Positions 8,263 through 17,198 of a stretch of DNA of 64,000 nt are shown here, piece after piece. The notes below the pieces were generated by a model. It saw only the letters and a list, made by a program, of their open reading frames with translations, was not told the DNA's origin and made no database searches. The stretch is from Pseudomaricurvus alcaniphilus. Lineage in GTDB: Bacteria; Pseudomonadota; Gammaproteobacteria; Pseudomonadales; Cellvibrionaceae. The stretch covers positions 952,680 to 1,016,679 of the forward strand of contig NZ_JAAOIX010000001.1 of assembly GCF_011440395.1 (NCBI RefSeq), given 5' to 3'. The stretch's first letter is position 1. Every line of letters begins with the position of its first letter. The translations under genes were made by a program, and so were the position numbers.

Positions 8263-9813
8263 CTAGAACTGCAGGCCAGCCTGCAGGCTCAGGCCGTACT
8301 CCTCACCGCTGCCGGAATAGGTGACCGCCATATCAATGTGCCCCTGCTGAAAGCCCAGCCCCAGCCCTATGGAAGGCAGCTTGCTGTGGTCCACCGTGTT
8401 GTAGCGGTAGCCCACCCGCAATGCGTTTTGTTTCCACAAGCGCCATTCAACGCCGGCGGAAATATAGCGCTTATCGGGATCAAATCCCAGCGGTTCATTG
8501 GTGGTTACATCGTAATCCAGCGCCCACTTGATGTGCCTTGACCGGTAACCGAGACCGACCCGAACTATGGGTTCGAACTCGACCTGCGTCCCTCGCGGCG
8601 ACTGCAGTGTAAAAGGAATGATATTGCGAACCACGACACCGGCAGAATAATGCTCACCCAGCGCGTAGACCGCGCCCACATCCATATTAAAGCGCCGATG
8701 GCCCTGGCGATTGGCGCTGTGACGGTAGGCACCGAAGTGAATATCATCCAGGGGTTGGGAAAATTCAATAATATCAATATCCAGGGCTTTAAAGCTGACA
8801 CCCAGGGTCAACTGTTCAAACAGCAGCCGATTGGTGGCGATGCTGAACGCCACTTCGGTCACTTCAGCGCCGGCGTAATCCAGGGTGGCGTCGATATCCT
8901 CCGGCACCTGGTAACGCAGATAGTCGCGCAGGTCGACATCATCCAGCCCCAGGCTGGCCAGGTCCATGCCGGCATTTTGTGCCACCAGGGCCTGTTCGAG
9001 GCGGTCGACACTGACCCTTTGCAGCAGTTGTTCGGCCTCCATCGGGGCGGTGGTCAGCAGCTGGATAATCGCCCCGATGGCGGCAATATCGGCGTAGTCG
9101 CGCAGTTCCGGAACGACCCTTTGTTCAGCCACGGACTGGCGCGCCAGATCCTCGATCACGTCCAGCTGCAGTGACTCGACCAGGGTCTCGATCTCCGCCA
9201 GCCCCTCCAGCACATCGGCCGCGCCATCGCTGAGCGCCACCAGTTGCCGCAACCGCTGCGCATCCAGGTCGGGCACATTCACCTCCGCACCCACCACCCA
9301 GTAGTTGCGTGCATACAGGCCGTAAGAGAAACGCTGGTCCACATAGCCCGCTGAAAAACCCACCGAGGCACTGCCCCGCAGCGGGCGCCGGGTAACACTC
9401 TCCAAATCGTCCAGCAACTGATCCACATCCCCGGCAAGGTCGCGCAGCTCTGCAGACGACAGGGTTGCCGCCTTGAATTGGCCGCGCACTCTGGCCAGGG
9501 TAGCGTCAATGGATTCTTCGTAGTCGCGATCTTCAATGCGCCTTACCCGATCGATAAAATCATCCCGGTCGATCAGGCGGGCACCGCCGTAACTATGGAA
9601 AAACCTGGTCTTTCTCAGCCGCTCCTCGGCAGGCAGCAACAGCGCCGGATTGAATAAGGCGGCGTTACCGGGGTTGCCCTCGGCCACTCCGGCCCCCCCC
9701 ATGGCCATAGAGCGGGCATCGAAAGACAGGAAGCTCAGGGCACTTGAGGGTTGGGATATCAACGAGAACGCAAACAGTGAAATCGGTAATACAATATATC
9801 GGGGTACAAACAT
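8263..9813 (-). CDS. TraF-like outer-membrane protein (conjugal transfer TraF / FadL-like barrel family)
   Basis: The 516-aa protein has an N-terminal signal (hydrophobic to about residue 25) followed by the hallmark LSFDARSMAMGGAGVA...NAALFNPALL. That pattern is shared by the TraF_2 family and other FadL-type outer-membrane barrels. A long, charged, probably helical insert (about residues 60-290, many Asp/Glu/Leu) separates this from a C-terminal barrel region of alternating hydrophobic strands ending LSLQAGLQF, with the terminal Phe of outer-membrane proteins. There are no other conjugation genes nearby, so the TraF name is only a family label. The ligand is unknown. Confidence 0.75.
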   Translation of the reverse strand: MFVPRYIVLPISLFAFSLISQPSSALSFLSFDARSMAMGGAGVAEGNPGNAALFNPALLLPAEERLRKTRFFHSYGGARLIDRDDFIDRVRRIEDRDYEESIDATLARVRGQFKAATLSSAELRDLAGDVDQLLDDLESVTRRPLRGSASVGFSAGYVDQRFSYGLYARNYWVVGAEVNVPDLDAQRLRQLVALSDGAADVLEGLAEIETLVESLQLDVIEDLARQSVAEQRVVPELRDYADIAAIGAIIQLLTTAPMEAEQLLQRVSVDRLEQALVAQNAGMDLASLGLDDVDLRDYLRYQVPEDIDATLDYAGAEVTEVAFSIATNRLLFEQLTLGVSFKALDIDIIEFSQPLDDIHFGAYRHSANRQGHRRFNMDVGAVYALGEHYSAGVVVRNIIPFTLQSPRGTQVEFEPIVRVGLGYRSRHIKWALDYDVTTNEPLGFDPDKRYISAGVEWRLWKQNALRVGYRYNTVDHSKLPSIGLGLGFQQGHIDMAVTYSGSGEEYGLSLQAGLQF

Positions 9814-10147
9814 CCGGTCTTCCAGCGGGGAGCGAAATCTTTACAACGCAACCGGGGCTCGACCCTACAGTCTCTTCCCGGTCGCGCTACTACCCCACCA
9901 GTATAGGTCAACTGCAGTCCTTCATGAGCCCAATCCAAGCTCAGGCATGGCCACCAGGCCCATGACGCAATTGCGCTTTGAATGAAGGCCCCTGCCGAGA
10001 GTCGGCTACCCTAAGCTTCCTGCATCACACCAATCAGATCATAAAACGACCAGTCAGATCTATTTTTGACCCTGCAAGCCTCACTGGCGGCACGGGCAAT
10101 ATTACCGTCTATACTTTAATAGAGACCCTCCAAATAAAGTACTAGCT
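9814..10147. other. Intergenic region between divergent TraF-like and Tsx-like genes
   Basis: There is no convincing gene. This is the shared 5' region of two divergent outer-membrane protein genes and should contain both promoters. A TATACTTTAATAGA stretch at about 10111-10124 is a candidate -10 region for the Tsx-like gene. No regulator site was recognised. Confidence 0.45.
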
Positions 10148-10882
10148 ATGATTTTGTCCAGCTGGATGCGGGCCTTTATGGCTGCAACTACAGTATTCTT
10201 TGCCCTGCCCTGCTTCAGCCAGCCGCTGTGGTTTAGCAACAGCCTCAGCCTGCTCTCTGGCAATGACTACAAGCTCACCCCTGACAATAGTGCCGAGGTA
10301 TTGACCTTTGAGCACGCCAGCAATTACGAAGCGGGCGACCTGTTTCTGTTTATCGATCGATTTCGCTACGACTCCGGTGACGACAGCACCTATGCGGAAT
10401 TCTCACCACGATTGACATTGAAGTCGAACGGGTTAGCGGACGCTTCCTTTATCAGGGAGATTTTGCTTGCCGGGACCTGGGAACATGGCAGCCCCCCCGG
10501 CAAAGGCAACTTTAATAACTACCTGTTAGGTATAGGGCTGGATTTCAGTATTCCCCACACCAAATACAGCAAAGCGAATGTCTACTACAGAAATAACGAC
10601 AACAGGGAAAACAACTGGCAACTGACCCTCAACTTTGCCGTTCCATGGCAGGTTAAAAACCAGCATTTCCTCTACGACGGCTTTATTGACTGGGTTCCCT
10701 CTGCCAATGGAGTGGCAAGCTCGGCCAACGTTACCACCCAGCTGAAATGGGATATCAGCCGTTATTGGCAGAAATCCGGGCAGTTTTATCTGGGTATCGA
10801 GTACGTTTATTGGAAAAACAAATATGGTATTTCCGGTATTACTGAGCACAACCCGAACCTGTTGCTTAAATTCCATTTTTGA
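10148..10882 (+). CDS. Tsx-like nucleoside-specific outer-membrane channel (OmpK/DUF5020-like)
   Basis: This 244-aa protein has a signal peptide (hydrophobic 8-22, cleavage near CFSQP) and a beta-barrel of about twelve amphipathic strands rich in Tyr, Trp and Asn. It ends LLLKFHF with the terminal Phe expected for BAM-dependent insertion. The early segment LWFSNSLSLLSGNDYKL and the aromatic pattern resemble Tsx/OmpK nucleoside channels. It lies 19 bp upstream of the NMT1-PAS-GGDEF gene on the same strand and is probably co-transcribed. The two may therefore share a substrate, perhaps a pyrimidine or thiamine-like compound; this is inference. Confidence 0.75.
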   Translation: MILSSWMRAFMAATTVFFALPCFSQPLWFSNSLSLLSGNDYKLTPDNSAEVLTFEHASNYEAGDLFLFIDRFRYDSGDDSTYAEFSPRLTLKSNGLADASFIREILLAGTWEHGSPPGKGNFNNYLLGIGLDFSIPHTKYSKANVYYRNNDNRENNWQLTLNFAVPWQVKNQHFLYDGFIDWVPSANGVASSANVTTQLKWDISRYWQKSGQFYLGIEYVYWKNKYGISGITEHNPNLLLKFHF

Positions 10883-10901
10883 TCAGCGAAAGTAATACGT
10901 G

Positions 10902-12935
10902 ATGTTACCAGCAACCAAATCTTTACTCCGCAAAAAGCACGTTACTCCGTTTATGCGCACTGTCATCACCAGCATTGCTTTTTTAGTTGTCGCATCCCAC
11001 TGCATTGCCAATGATGCAGTAACCCTGCAACTTAAATGGCGCCATCAATTCCAGTTTGCCGGCTACTATGCGGCACAAATGCAGGGCTACTTCCAACAGG
11101 AAAACCTGGAGGTGAATTTTAAAGAGGTAATCCTCGGCGAGACCGCGGTAGAGGCCATCACCAGTGGCCAGGCCGAGTTCGGCATTGCGGACTCCAGCCT
11201 GGTTCTTTCGCGCCTTAGAGGTGAACCGGTTGTGGTGCTGGCCGCCATTTTTCAGCATTCGCCGTTGGTGCTGCTCACACTCAAGTCTTCGGGGATAGTC
11301 CACCCGCTGGAACTGCATGGCAAAAAAATCATGTTCAGAAGAAATATTGATGACGCAGTCCTGCAAGCCATGTTTGTTGAAGTCGGGCTGCAACCGGATG
11401 ACTACACCCATATCCCGCAAAATTTTGACGTGAAAGCACTGCTGGGCGATGCAGATGCCATCTCGGCCTACACCACCAACCAGCCTTTCTATTTTCAGGA
11501 AAATAACATCCCCTACAATACCATCTCGCCGGCAAACTACGGCATCGATTTTTACGGTGACATGCTCTTCACCTCCGAAGATTACCTGCTCAAAAACCCT
11601 GAACGGGTCGAGGCATTCCGGCGCGCGGCTTTGAAAGGTTGGCACTATGCTGTGGAACACCCTGAAGCCGTTGTCGACTGGATGCTGGCCAATTTACCCG
11701 TGCAGAAAAGTCGCGACCATTTATTGTTTGAAGCGGAACGCACCATACGCCTGATCAAACCCAACCTGATCGAAATCGGCTACTTCAATCCCAGCCGCTT
11801 CCTGCGCATTGCTGAAATCTACAAGCAACTTGACCTGGCGCCAATTTCGGCAGATTTGACCGGCATTTCCTATCTGGAGCATCTATTCAAACCGCCACTG
11901 GACCCGTTCTGGTCTCGCCTTGCCCTCGCTGTTGTCGCCGCCATCCTGCTCGCGTTCTTCTTGATGAGTTGGGTCAACCGGCGCTTGCGAAAAACCATTG
12001 CCATTCGTACCCGGGAAATTAACAAGGCCAATGCCGAACTTGAGAAACGTCACTTGCTACTGGATCAACACGTACTCGTTTGCACATTTGACATGGAAAG
12101 ATCGATCACTGACGTGTCGCAGGCGTTCTGTAAACTCAGCGGATTTTCCAAAGAGGAACTGATAGGAAGACCCACCTTCAGCCTGATACACCCCGATTTT
12201 CCAACCGCAGAACTGAAAGAAATACGCGCCGCCATGGTCGCACTGCAGCAATGGTCGGGAGAGATTCAATTCTGCAACCACGCGGGAGACAGTATCTGGT
12301 TATACGCCATCCTGGAATTCCAACAGGCACCGGGTGCCCGGTCTACCGCTATTTTTCACGACATCACTGACAAAAAGAAAATACTGGAGTTGTCTATCAC
12401 AGACAGTCTCACCGGACTTGCCAATCGTCGAAAAGTCGAAGAACACCTGGATTTCTTTATCAAGCAAGCCAGCCGCTTCGGCAGAGAGGTTTCGCTGATT
12501 CTGCTGGACATCGACCACTTCAAACGTATCAACGATACCTATGGGCACAACTGTGGTGATGAGACACTGGTGGCCCTGTCTGGCCTGCTACAACAGTCCA
12601 TTCGCGAAGCGGACATTGCCGGCCGCTGGGGGGGAGAAGAATTTGTGGTCATCTGCCCCGAAACCAACCTTGAGGGAGCGATGACATTGGCTGAAGTTTT
12701 GCGAGAGAAGATTGCCGGAGCAGAGCTCATCGCCGAACAATCGGTAACCAGCTCGTTTGGTGTTGCCCAGTGGCAACCTGGACACACGGCAAAAAGTTTG
12801 TTTAACAAAGCCGACGCAGCGCTGTATGAGGCTAAAGGACAGGGCCGCAACCGTGTAGTGACGCTCAATTCAACTGCGACTCATGACCAGGCCGGCCAAT
12901 CCAACCCCAGTGCAATAAAATGCATTGAGGCCTGA
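10902..12935 (+). CDS. NMT1/THI5-like periplasmic sensor with PAS and GGDEF diguanylate cyclase domains
   Basis: This is a three-part inner-membrane signalling protein of 677 aa. Residues about 40-300 form an NMT1/THI5-type solute-binding domain (LQLKWRHQFQFAGYYAA...), as in pyrimidine or thiamine precursor ABC transport, so it should face the periplasm behind a signal sequence near residues 19-37. A membrane helix lies at about 335-358. A short coiled linker, a PAS domain (about 385-500) and a GGDEF domain follow. The active site reads GGEEF, so c-di-GMP synthesis is expected. An inhibitory I-site RxxD (READ) sits five residues before it. Start candidates are GTG 10899, ATG 10902 and ATG 10953. 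It is probably in an operon with the Tsx-like channel. Confidence 0.9.
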   Translation: MLPATKSLLRKKHVTPFMRTVITSIAFLVVASHCIANDAVTLQLKWRHQFQFAGYYAAQMQGYFQQENLEVNFKEVILGETAVEAITSGQAEFGIADSSLVLSRLRGEPVVVLAAIFQHSPLVLLTLKSSGIVHPLELHGKKIMFRRNIDDAVLQAMFVEVGLQPDDYTHIPQNFDVKALLGDADAISAYTTNQPFYFQENNIPYNTISPANYGIDFYGDMLFTSEDYLLKNPERVEAFRRAALKGWHYAVEHPEAVVDWMLANLPVQKSRDHLLFEAERTIRLIKPNLIEIGYFNPSRFLRIAEIYKQLDLAPISADLTGISYLEHLFKPPLDPFWSRLALAVVAAILLAFFLMSWVNRRLRKTIAIRTREINKANAELEKRHLLLDQHVLVCTFDMERSITDVSQAFCKLSGFSKEELIGRPTFSLIHPDFPTAELKEIRAAMVALQQWSGEIQFCNHAGDSIWLYAILEFQQAPGARSTAIFHDITDKKKILELSITDSLTGLANRRKVEEHLDFFIKQASRFGREVSLILLDIDHFKRINDTYGHNCGDETLVALSGLLQQSIREADIAGRWGGEEFVVICPETNLEGAMTLAEVLREKIAGAELIAEQSVTSSFGVAQWQPGHTAKSLFNKADAALYEAKGQGRNRVVTLNSTATHDQAGQSNPSAIKCIEA

Positions 12936-12961
12936 ATCTGGGCAGCGCCCAATAAAGGCTC

Positions 12962-13891
12962 CTATTTTTTTAGGGGGAAATAGACACTGGTCATTAAATC
13001 ATCCGGCGCCACTTCCATAGGGCTGTTCCAGTATTGCTCGAAGGGAAAGCCGCTGCCCTTTAGCTTTCTAGCGCGCATGTTCATCATGCCCATCGACCAG
13101 GCATTCCCGAGAAAATCGAAGGATCCATTGTGTTTGATTTCAAGCATCTTCGCATCTTTGACCTGGCCTTTTACATAGCTGGAATCCAGGTTCAGGCCAG
13201 CCAGGTCTTCGTCTGAAACCGCCGCTATATAAGTGGCCTTCATATTCTTTATATCGAACCTGGGGTAGATACAAACCCAGTGCCGGGCACTTTTTTGACC
13301 ATCGATGACGATATCCTTGACCAGCTGTTCAAAGTCTTTGCTCATTGTGGCGGACATCTCGGATACCGGCACAGAACGCTGGATACCGACGTAGGAAAAG
13401 CCATTGTACTCAACAATACCGTTGTTAATGGTTTCCGCCTTGACGGACCCTTTCTCAGCCACCTCTTTTAACATTCTCAGCCCGCGCTCATAGTCCATGC
13501 CGATCAGGTTCTTCATCATTTTAAGCATAAAAAACAAAAAGAACGGCATACTGGAGTTCATTGTCCAGGTAACTTTGGTCTGATCTCCGACCTCCTCAAA
13601 CAGGAAGCAGACTTTGGCTTTTGATTTCCAGGGCTTTAAAAATTCAAGGTTGTAATGGAGCCGCTGAGCATCCGACGATTGCAGTGTATTTTTGCCGGAG
13701 CCTATAACCTCCCCCTCCCAGGTCATCGAGTGCCCGGGCTCCCCGGGGTGGCCAGAAATGCTAATTGGACAGGCAGGCTCAACGACAGTCCAGGGAGACC
13801 ATGAATTCCAGTAGTGAAAATCTTCCACCAGCTCACGGACTTGGGTCATCGGCGCAGCAATTAACGTGCTTTTCTCAACGTCAAATTTCAT
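12962..13891 (-). CDS. SRPBCC family protein with C-terminal effector-binding (GyrI-like) domain
   Basis: The start chosen is ATG 13891 (MKFDVEKSTLI), giving 309 aa. The frame stays open to 14131, but the extra residues are low-quality. Residues about 1-150 match the START/SRPBCC hydrophobic-ligand fold (IAAPMTQVRELVEDFHYWNSWSPW), typical of polyketide-cyclase-like proteins. The second half (about 165-309) has the alternating strand pattern of GyrI-like or AraC effector-binding domains (VCIYPRFD, MEVAPDDLMTSVYFPL). Both halves bind small molecules in other proteins. No DNA-binding domain is present. The gene is convergent with the diguanylate cyclase gene and its ligand is unknown. Confidence 0.75.
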   Translation of the reverse strand: MKFDVEKSTLIAAPMTQVRELVEDFHYWNSWSPWTVVEPACPISISGHPGEPGHSMTWEGEVIGSGKNTLQSSDAQRLHYNLEFLKPWKSKAKVCFLFEEVGDQTKVTWTMNSSMPFFLFFMLKMMKNLIGMDYERGLRMLKEVAEKGSVKAETINNGIVEYNGFSYVGIQRSVPVSEMSATMSKDFEQLVKDIVIDGQKSARHWVCIYPRFDIKNMKATYIAAVSDEDLAGLNLDSSYVKGQVKDAKMLEIKHNGSFDFLGNAWSMGMMNMRARKLKGSGFPFEQYWNSPMEVAPDDLMTSVYFPLKK

Positions 13892-14283
13892 AGCGGTACC
13901 TGTATCGGAAGCGTTTGGGGGCGGTATAACGGGCGAGCATCTGAGTTGAATAGATAGCAGTAGTCTATCAAATCGTATATCGAATGCAGCAAAAATTGCG
14001 ACTAGCGGAGATCGGGGCGGCGAGGCAGAGCGGCTGCGCTCCCACTGACACAGGTATTGCTCACCCCATGGACCTAACGGCGGTGCAAGCATTGCGCCAG
14101 CGGAAGCTAATGCCGTGATAGAGGGTTGCACCCAAAGTTCTATGGGAATAAGCTCCTTTTATAACCAAAACTATAAATCAGGCGACAAACTATCATTCAA
14201 GCGAATTGCAGTAGGAATGCTTGCCGTGCTGATTTTGGCTGTCGGCGCCGCGCCACAGGGTAGATATTCCAGGAGGATTGCAC
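13892..14283. other. Intergenic region upstream of the protease/MoxR operon
   Basis: No supported gene. It is probably the divergent promoter region for the SRPBCC gene and the Trypco2 operon. A small open frame across 14115-14283 runs straight into the Trypco2 gene in frame, but its codons look non-coding. AGGAGG about 8 nt before ATG 14284 is the strongest ribosome-binding site in the area and sets the operon start. Confidence 0.55.
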
Positions 14284-14586
14284 ATGTCCCACATCGATCT
14301 GGCGGAAGCCATCCAGAATCTGCGCGAACAGCTGAGTGAGGCGGTAAAAGCCTCGGCCAACAGTGAGCTCCGCTTCAATCTGGGGCCGATAGAGATGGAA
14401 TTGCAGGTGGTCGCCAGTCGGGAGGCCGGGGCCAAGGGCGGGGTCAAATGGCTGCTGTTCGAGGCGGGTGCCGATGCAAAATTGGGCGCCACCCAGACCC
14501 AGACGCTGAAACTGGTGCTTCAGCCCGTGAATACACAAGGCCAGCCAATCCAGGTCAATGCGGAGTTGGACCGGCGGCCCGAGTGA
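14284..14586 (+). CDS. Trypsin-co-occurring domain 2 (Trypco2)-like small protein
   Basis: This 100-aa protein has an amphipathic N-terminal helix (DLAEAIQNLREQLSEAV) followed by a short beta-rich core containing LRFNLGPIEMELQVVASRE and GGVKWLLFEAGA. That layout, helix plus LGPxExELxV plus GGVKW, is what I recall for the trypsin-co-occurring domain family described from bacterial conflict systems. The next gene is indeed a trypsin-like protease, 11 bp downstream. Its role in such systems is not established; it probably binds or regulates the protease partner. A strong AGGAGG site precedes the ATG. It is the first gene of a four-gene operon. Confidence 0.78.
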   Translation: MSHIDLAEAIQNLREQLSEAVKASANSELRFNLGPIEMELQVVASREAGAKGGVKWLLFEAGADAKLGATQTQTLKLVLQPVNTQGQPIQVNAELDRRPE

Positions 14587-14597
14587 TGGCCTGATAT

Positions 14598-16100
14598 ATG
14601 TTGAATTACGACAGACTGGTCGCAGAGCTCTGGTATCCCGGCAACAATACCGGTGGCAGCGGTCTGTTGATCGCCGCTGACTGGGTACTGACCGCCCACC
14701 ACGTGCTTGCCCCGATCAACCAGGCGGCGCGGCGCGGCGACAAGGTTGAATTGCGCTTGCAAGGCCACTGGTTGGCGGGCGACAAAAACTGGCATCCGTT
14801 CGAGGTTTTTTGGTCCGACCCGAAAATGGATATTGCCCTGCTCAAGCGCAGAGCCAGCGAGAACCCACCCGCCGATATCAGTCAACCACTCAAGTTCGGC
14901 GTGCTGGCCAACAACCAGATCTACGAGATGTGTCACGGCATCGGCTTTCCGCTTATCTCTCGCAGCGGTGACCACAATGACACAGCCCGCGTGCTGGGCA
15001 CCATAGATACCGTCAATTTCCAGCGCCAGCAGCACCTGCTGGCGCTGCAGGTCGTCAGCCAGAACGCCGCAGAAAAGAGCGGCTGGAAAGGCATGTCGGG
15101 CAGTGCGCTGTTTTACGACGATGTGCTGGTGGGCCTGGTTACCGAAGTCTCCACCCGGACCGCTGACGACCTGATTCACGTCTGCCCGATCGCCTCCCTC
15201 TATCAACACCCGGATTTTGCCCAACTGCAGGCGGCCGGTTTGAACCTGCCAGCCCTGGTCAATTGCCAGCCCGCCCGGCCAACCAGCGATTGCGATACCG
15301 GAGACTTGCCCGAGCTGGTTTGCTACCTGGATCGCAGCGCCCACACCACGGCATTCCGCCATATGCTTGAAAGCATACACAGCGACTCCCAGCAGCATCG
15401 AAGTTTTGTCTGTGCCGTGAGCGGCGAAACCAAACACGCCCACGATGCCCTGATCGAACGGTTTCGGCGCGACACCTTACCGACACTGTTCGAACAGGAC
15501 CCCTCCTACCAGGAGATCCGCCTGATCGACTTTCCGTCCCGGATCAGCAATGTCGAAAAAGAGTTTGAACGGCTGAAACGCGAGCTCTACAGCAATCTCA
15601 ATATTTCCGGCGCACCGGAGCGGCTCATAGAAACCTTCAACAATGGTGATTCTCCACGCATTTTCAGCACCTTTGTCTACGGCGACAGTTACACCCCGGA
15701 GCACGCGCAATTGCTGAACCTGTGGGTCCGCTTCTGGCACGAACTGGGAGACCAGGACCTGGTCTGCATCGTCGGCCTTATCGTTTGTCTCTGTACTGAC
15801 GCACCACAGCTAGAGCAAAAACGCGGATTTTTCAGCAGGCTGTTTCAACCGAAAAGTGATGCTGCAAACCTCGGCGACTTCCAGTTTGACGCCGACCATT
15901 TCGAGCGCATTGAACTGGACTATTGTCGAGTGCACCACATCAGCGACTGGATCAATTACCTGGAGTCTTCAACTCACCACAACTGGTCGACCAACCACAT
16001 CAAGCGCGTCGCCTACGACTTTTCCAACCAGCCGCGCTTTGCCGTCAATGAGGTTCGAGCGGCCATCAGTGACTACTGTAAAACCATCCACAAAGAGTAA
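14598..16100 (+). CDS. Trypsin-like serine protease fused to a degenerate (inactive) STAND-like domain
   Basis: This 500-aa protein has no signal peptide, so it should act in the cytosol. Residues 1-190 are a chymotrypsin-fold protease: His35 in TAHHV, Asp78 in DIALL and Ser167 in GMSGSA form an apparently complete triad. From about residue 238 a second domain begins with CYLDRSAHTTAF and a strand-loop-helix VCAVSGETKHAHDAL, which sits where a P-loop would be but lacks GxGKT. I read this as the inactive STAND domain known from VMAP-type conflict systems. The tail is helical. The next gene, a MoxR ATPase, starts 3 bp after the stop. A plausible role is a sensor-effector protease held off by its partners. 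Confidence 0.82.
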   Translation: MLNYDRLVAELWYPGNNTGGSGLLIAADWVLTAHHVLAPINQAARRGDKVELRLQGHWLAGDKNWHPFEVFWSDPKMDIALLKRRASENPPADISQPLKFGVLANNQIYEMCHGIGFPLISRSGDHNDTARVLGTIDTVNFQRQQHLLALQVVSQNAAEKSGWKGMSGSALFYDDVLVGLVTEVSTRTADDLIHVCPIASLYQHPDFAQLQAAGLNLPALVNCQPARPTSDCDTGDLPELVCYLDRSAHTTAFRHMLESIHSDSQQHRSFVCAVSGETKHAHDALIERFRRDTLPTLFEQDPSYQEIRLIDFPSRISNVEKEFERLKRELYSNLNISGAPERLIETFNNGDSPRIFSTFVYGDSYTPEHAQLLNLWVRFWHELGDQDLVCIVGLIVCLCTDAPQLEQKRGFFSRLFQPKSDAANLGDFQFDADHFERIELDYCRVHHISDWINYLESSTHHNWSTNHIKRVAYDFSNQPRFAVNEVRAAISDYCKTIHKE

Positions 16101-16103
16101 ATC

Positions 16104-17174
16104 ATGAGCAAACTGTTCTACAGCGCCGACAGGAACCAGGCGATCAAACCGCTCAGCGAGCTGCCCGAACCCGCGGTCAAACTGCTGGCTAACGCCTCCA
16201 GGTACTACGCCTCGGAAGAACTGGTGGTGGCGGTCAATGTGGCCCTTATTCTCGGGCAACCGCTGCTGCTGACCGGAGAGCCGGGCACCGGCAAGAGCCA
16301 ACTCGCTTACCACGTGGCCTGGCGGCTCGGGCTGGAGCCGCTGCTGCAATGCCAGGTGCGCTCGACCACCACCTACAGCGAGCTGTTTTACCAGTTCGAC
16401 GAGTTGACCCGGTTTCGCGACAGCCAACCCGGCAAAGAGGAAAAGCCGCTGGTTGAATACCTGCGCCTGAACGGGCTGGGCAAGGCCATCCTCTTTGCCG
16501 GCGGGCCGGATGCCGAATTGACGCCAATTCCCGGCAGCCGCACTCCGCAAGGCCAGCGGCCCCTCACTCACTTCAGGGACTTGCTGGGTGATGCCCACTA
16601 TCCCGCTAATGCCGGCCAGGCGACCGTCGTCTTAATTGATGAGCTGGACAAGGCGCCTCGCGACACTCCTAATGATATGCTCGACGAAATCGAGAAGTTC
16701 GGATTTGATATTCCGGAACTGGGAGTCCGTGTGCAACTGCCGGAGGCCAGCACCAGTCGCCCCATCGTCATAATTACCAGCAATTCGGAGAAAAGCCTGC
16801 CGGATGCCTTCCTGCGCCGCTGTGCCTACTATCACATTCCGTTCCCGGATACTGAAGTACTCAAGCCGATCGTCTACAGCCATCTTCCCGCACTGCAAGA
16901 ACGGGAAGCCTGGCTGCACGAAGCGCTGGACCTGTTTGCCCAACTGCGCAATCGCGGCAAGGGCATACGTAAACCCCCCGGCACCGCAGAGCTGCTCAGC
17001 TGGCTGAGAATGGTCTGCAGCCTCAGCGACCTGACCAACCAGTCGCTGAAGGAAACACTACGCACAGCTGACGGCGAATCCAACCCCAACGTGCAGCGCT
17101 TGCTCAATGTACTGATCAAAACCAAAGAGGAGTGGGACATCGCCAAACGCATAATTTCCGATTGGGCGCAGTAG
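16104..17174 (+). CDS. MoxR-type AAA+ ATPase
   Basis: This 356-aa cytosolic AAA+ protein has Walker A GEPGTGKS (58-65), the MoxR-like QCQVRSTTTYSELFYQFD segment, Walker B VVLIDELDKA (about 172-181), sensor-1 Asn in IITSNSEKSLPDAF and arginine-finger candidates in LRRCAYYH. MoxR ATPases are chaperone-like remodelling machines that usually work with a vWA partner. Here the likely partners are the protease before it (3 bp gap) and the giant membrane protein after it (24 bp gap). No classical vWA gene is present, which is unusual and suggests that part of the third protein takes that place. Confidence 0.9.
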   Translation: MSKLFYSADRNQAIKPLSELPEPAVKLLANASRYYASEELVVAVNVALILGQPLLLTGEPGTGKSQLAYHVAWRLGLEPLLQCQVRSTTTYSELFYQFDELTRFRDSQPGKEEKPLVEYLRLNGLGKAILFAGGPDAELTPIPGSRTPQGQRPLTHFRDLLGDAHYPANAGQATVVLIDELDKAPRDTPNDMLDEIEKFGFDIPELGVRVQLPEASTSRPIVIITSNSEKSLPDAFLRRCAYYHIPFPDTEVLKPIVYSHLPALQEREAWLHEALDLFAQLRNRGKGIRKPPGTAELLSWLRMVCSLSDLTNQSLKETLRTADGESNPNVQRLLNVLIKTKEEWDIAKRIISDWAQ

Positions 17175-17198
17175 TCCCGCGCGAGGAAAACAACAACC

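Noticed and set aside
8263-9813. Conjugation machinery implied by the TraF-like protein
   Set aside because: No other tra genes; the family label does not indicate conjugation here.
14115-14339. 74-aa frame overlapping the start of the Trypco2 gene
   Set aside because: Out of frame with Trypco2, no ribosome-binding site, no recognised domain.
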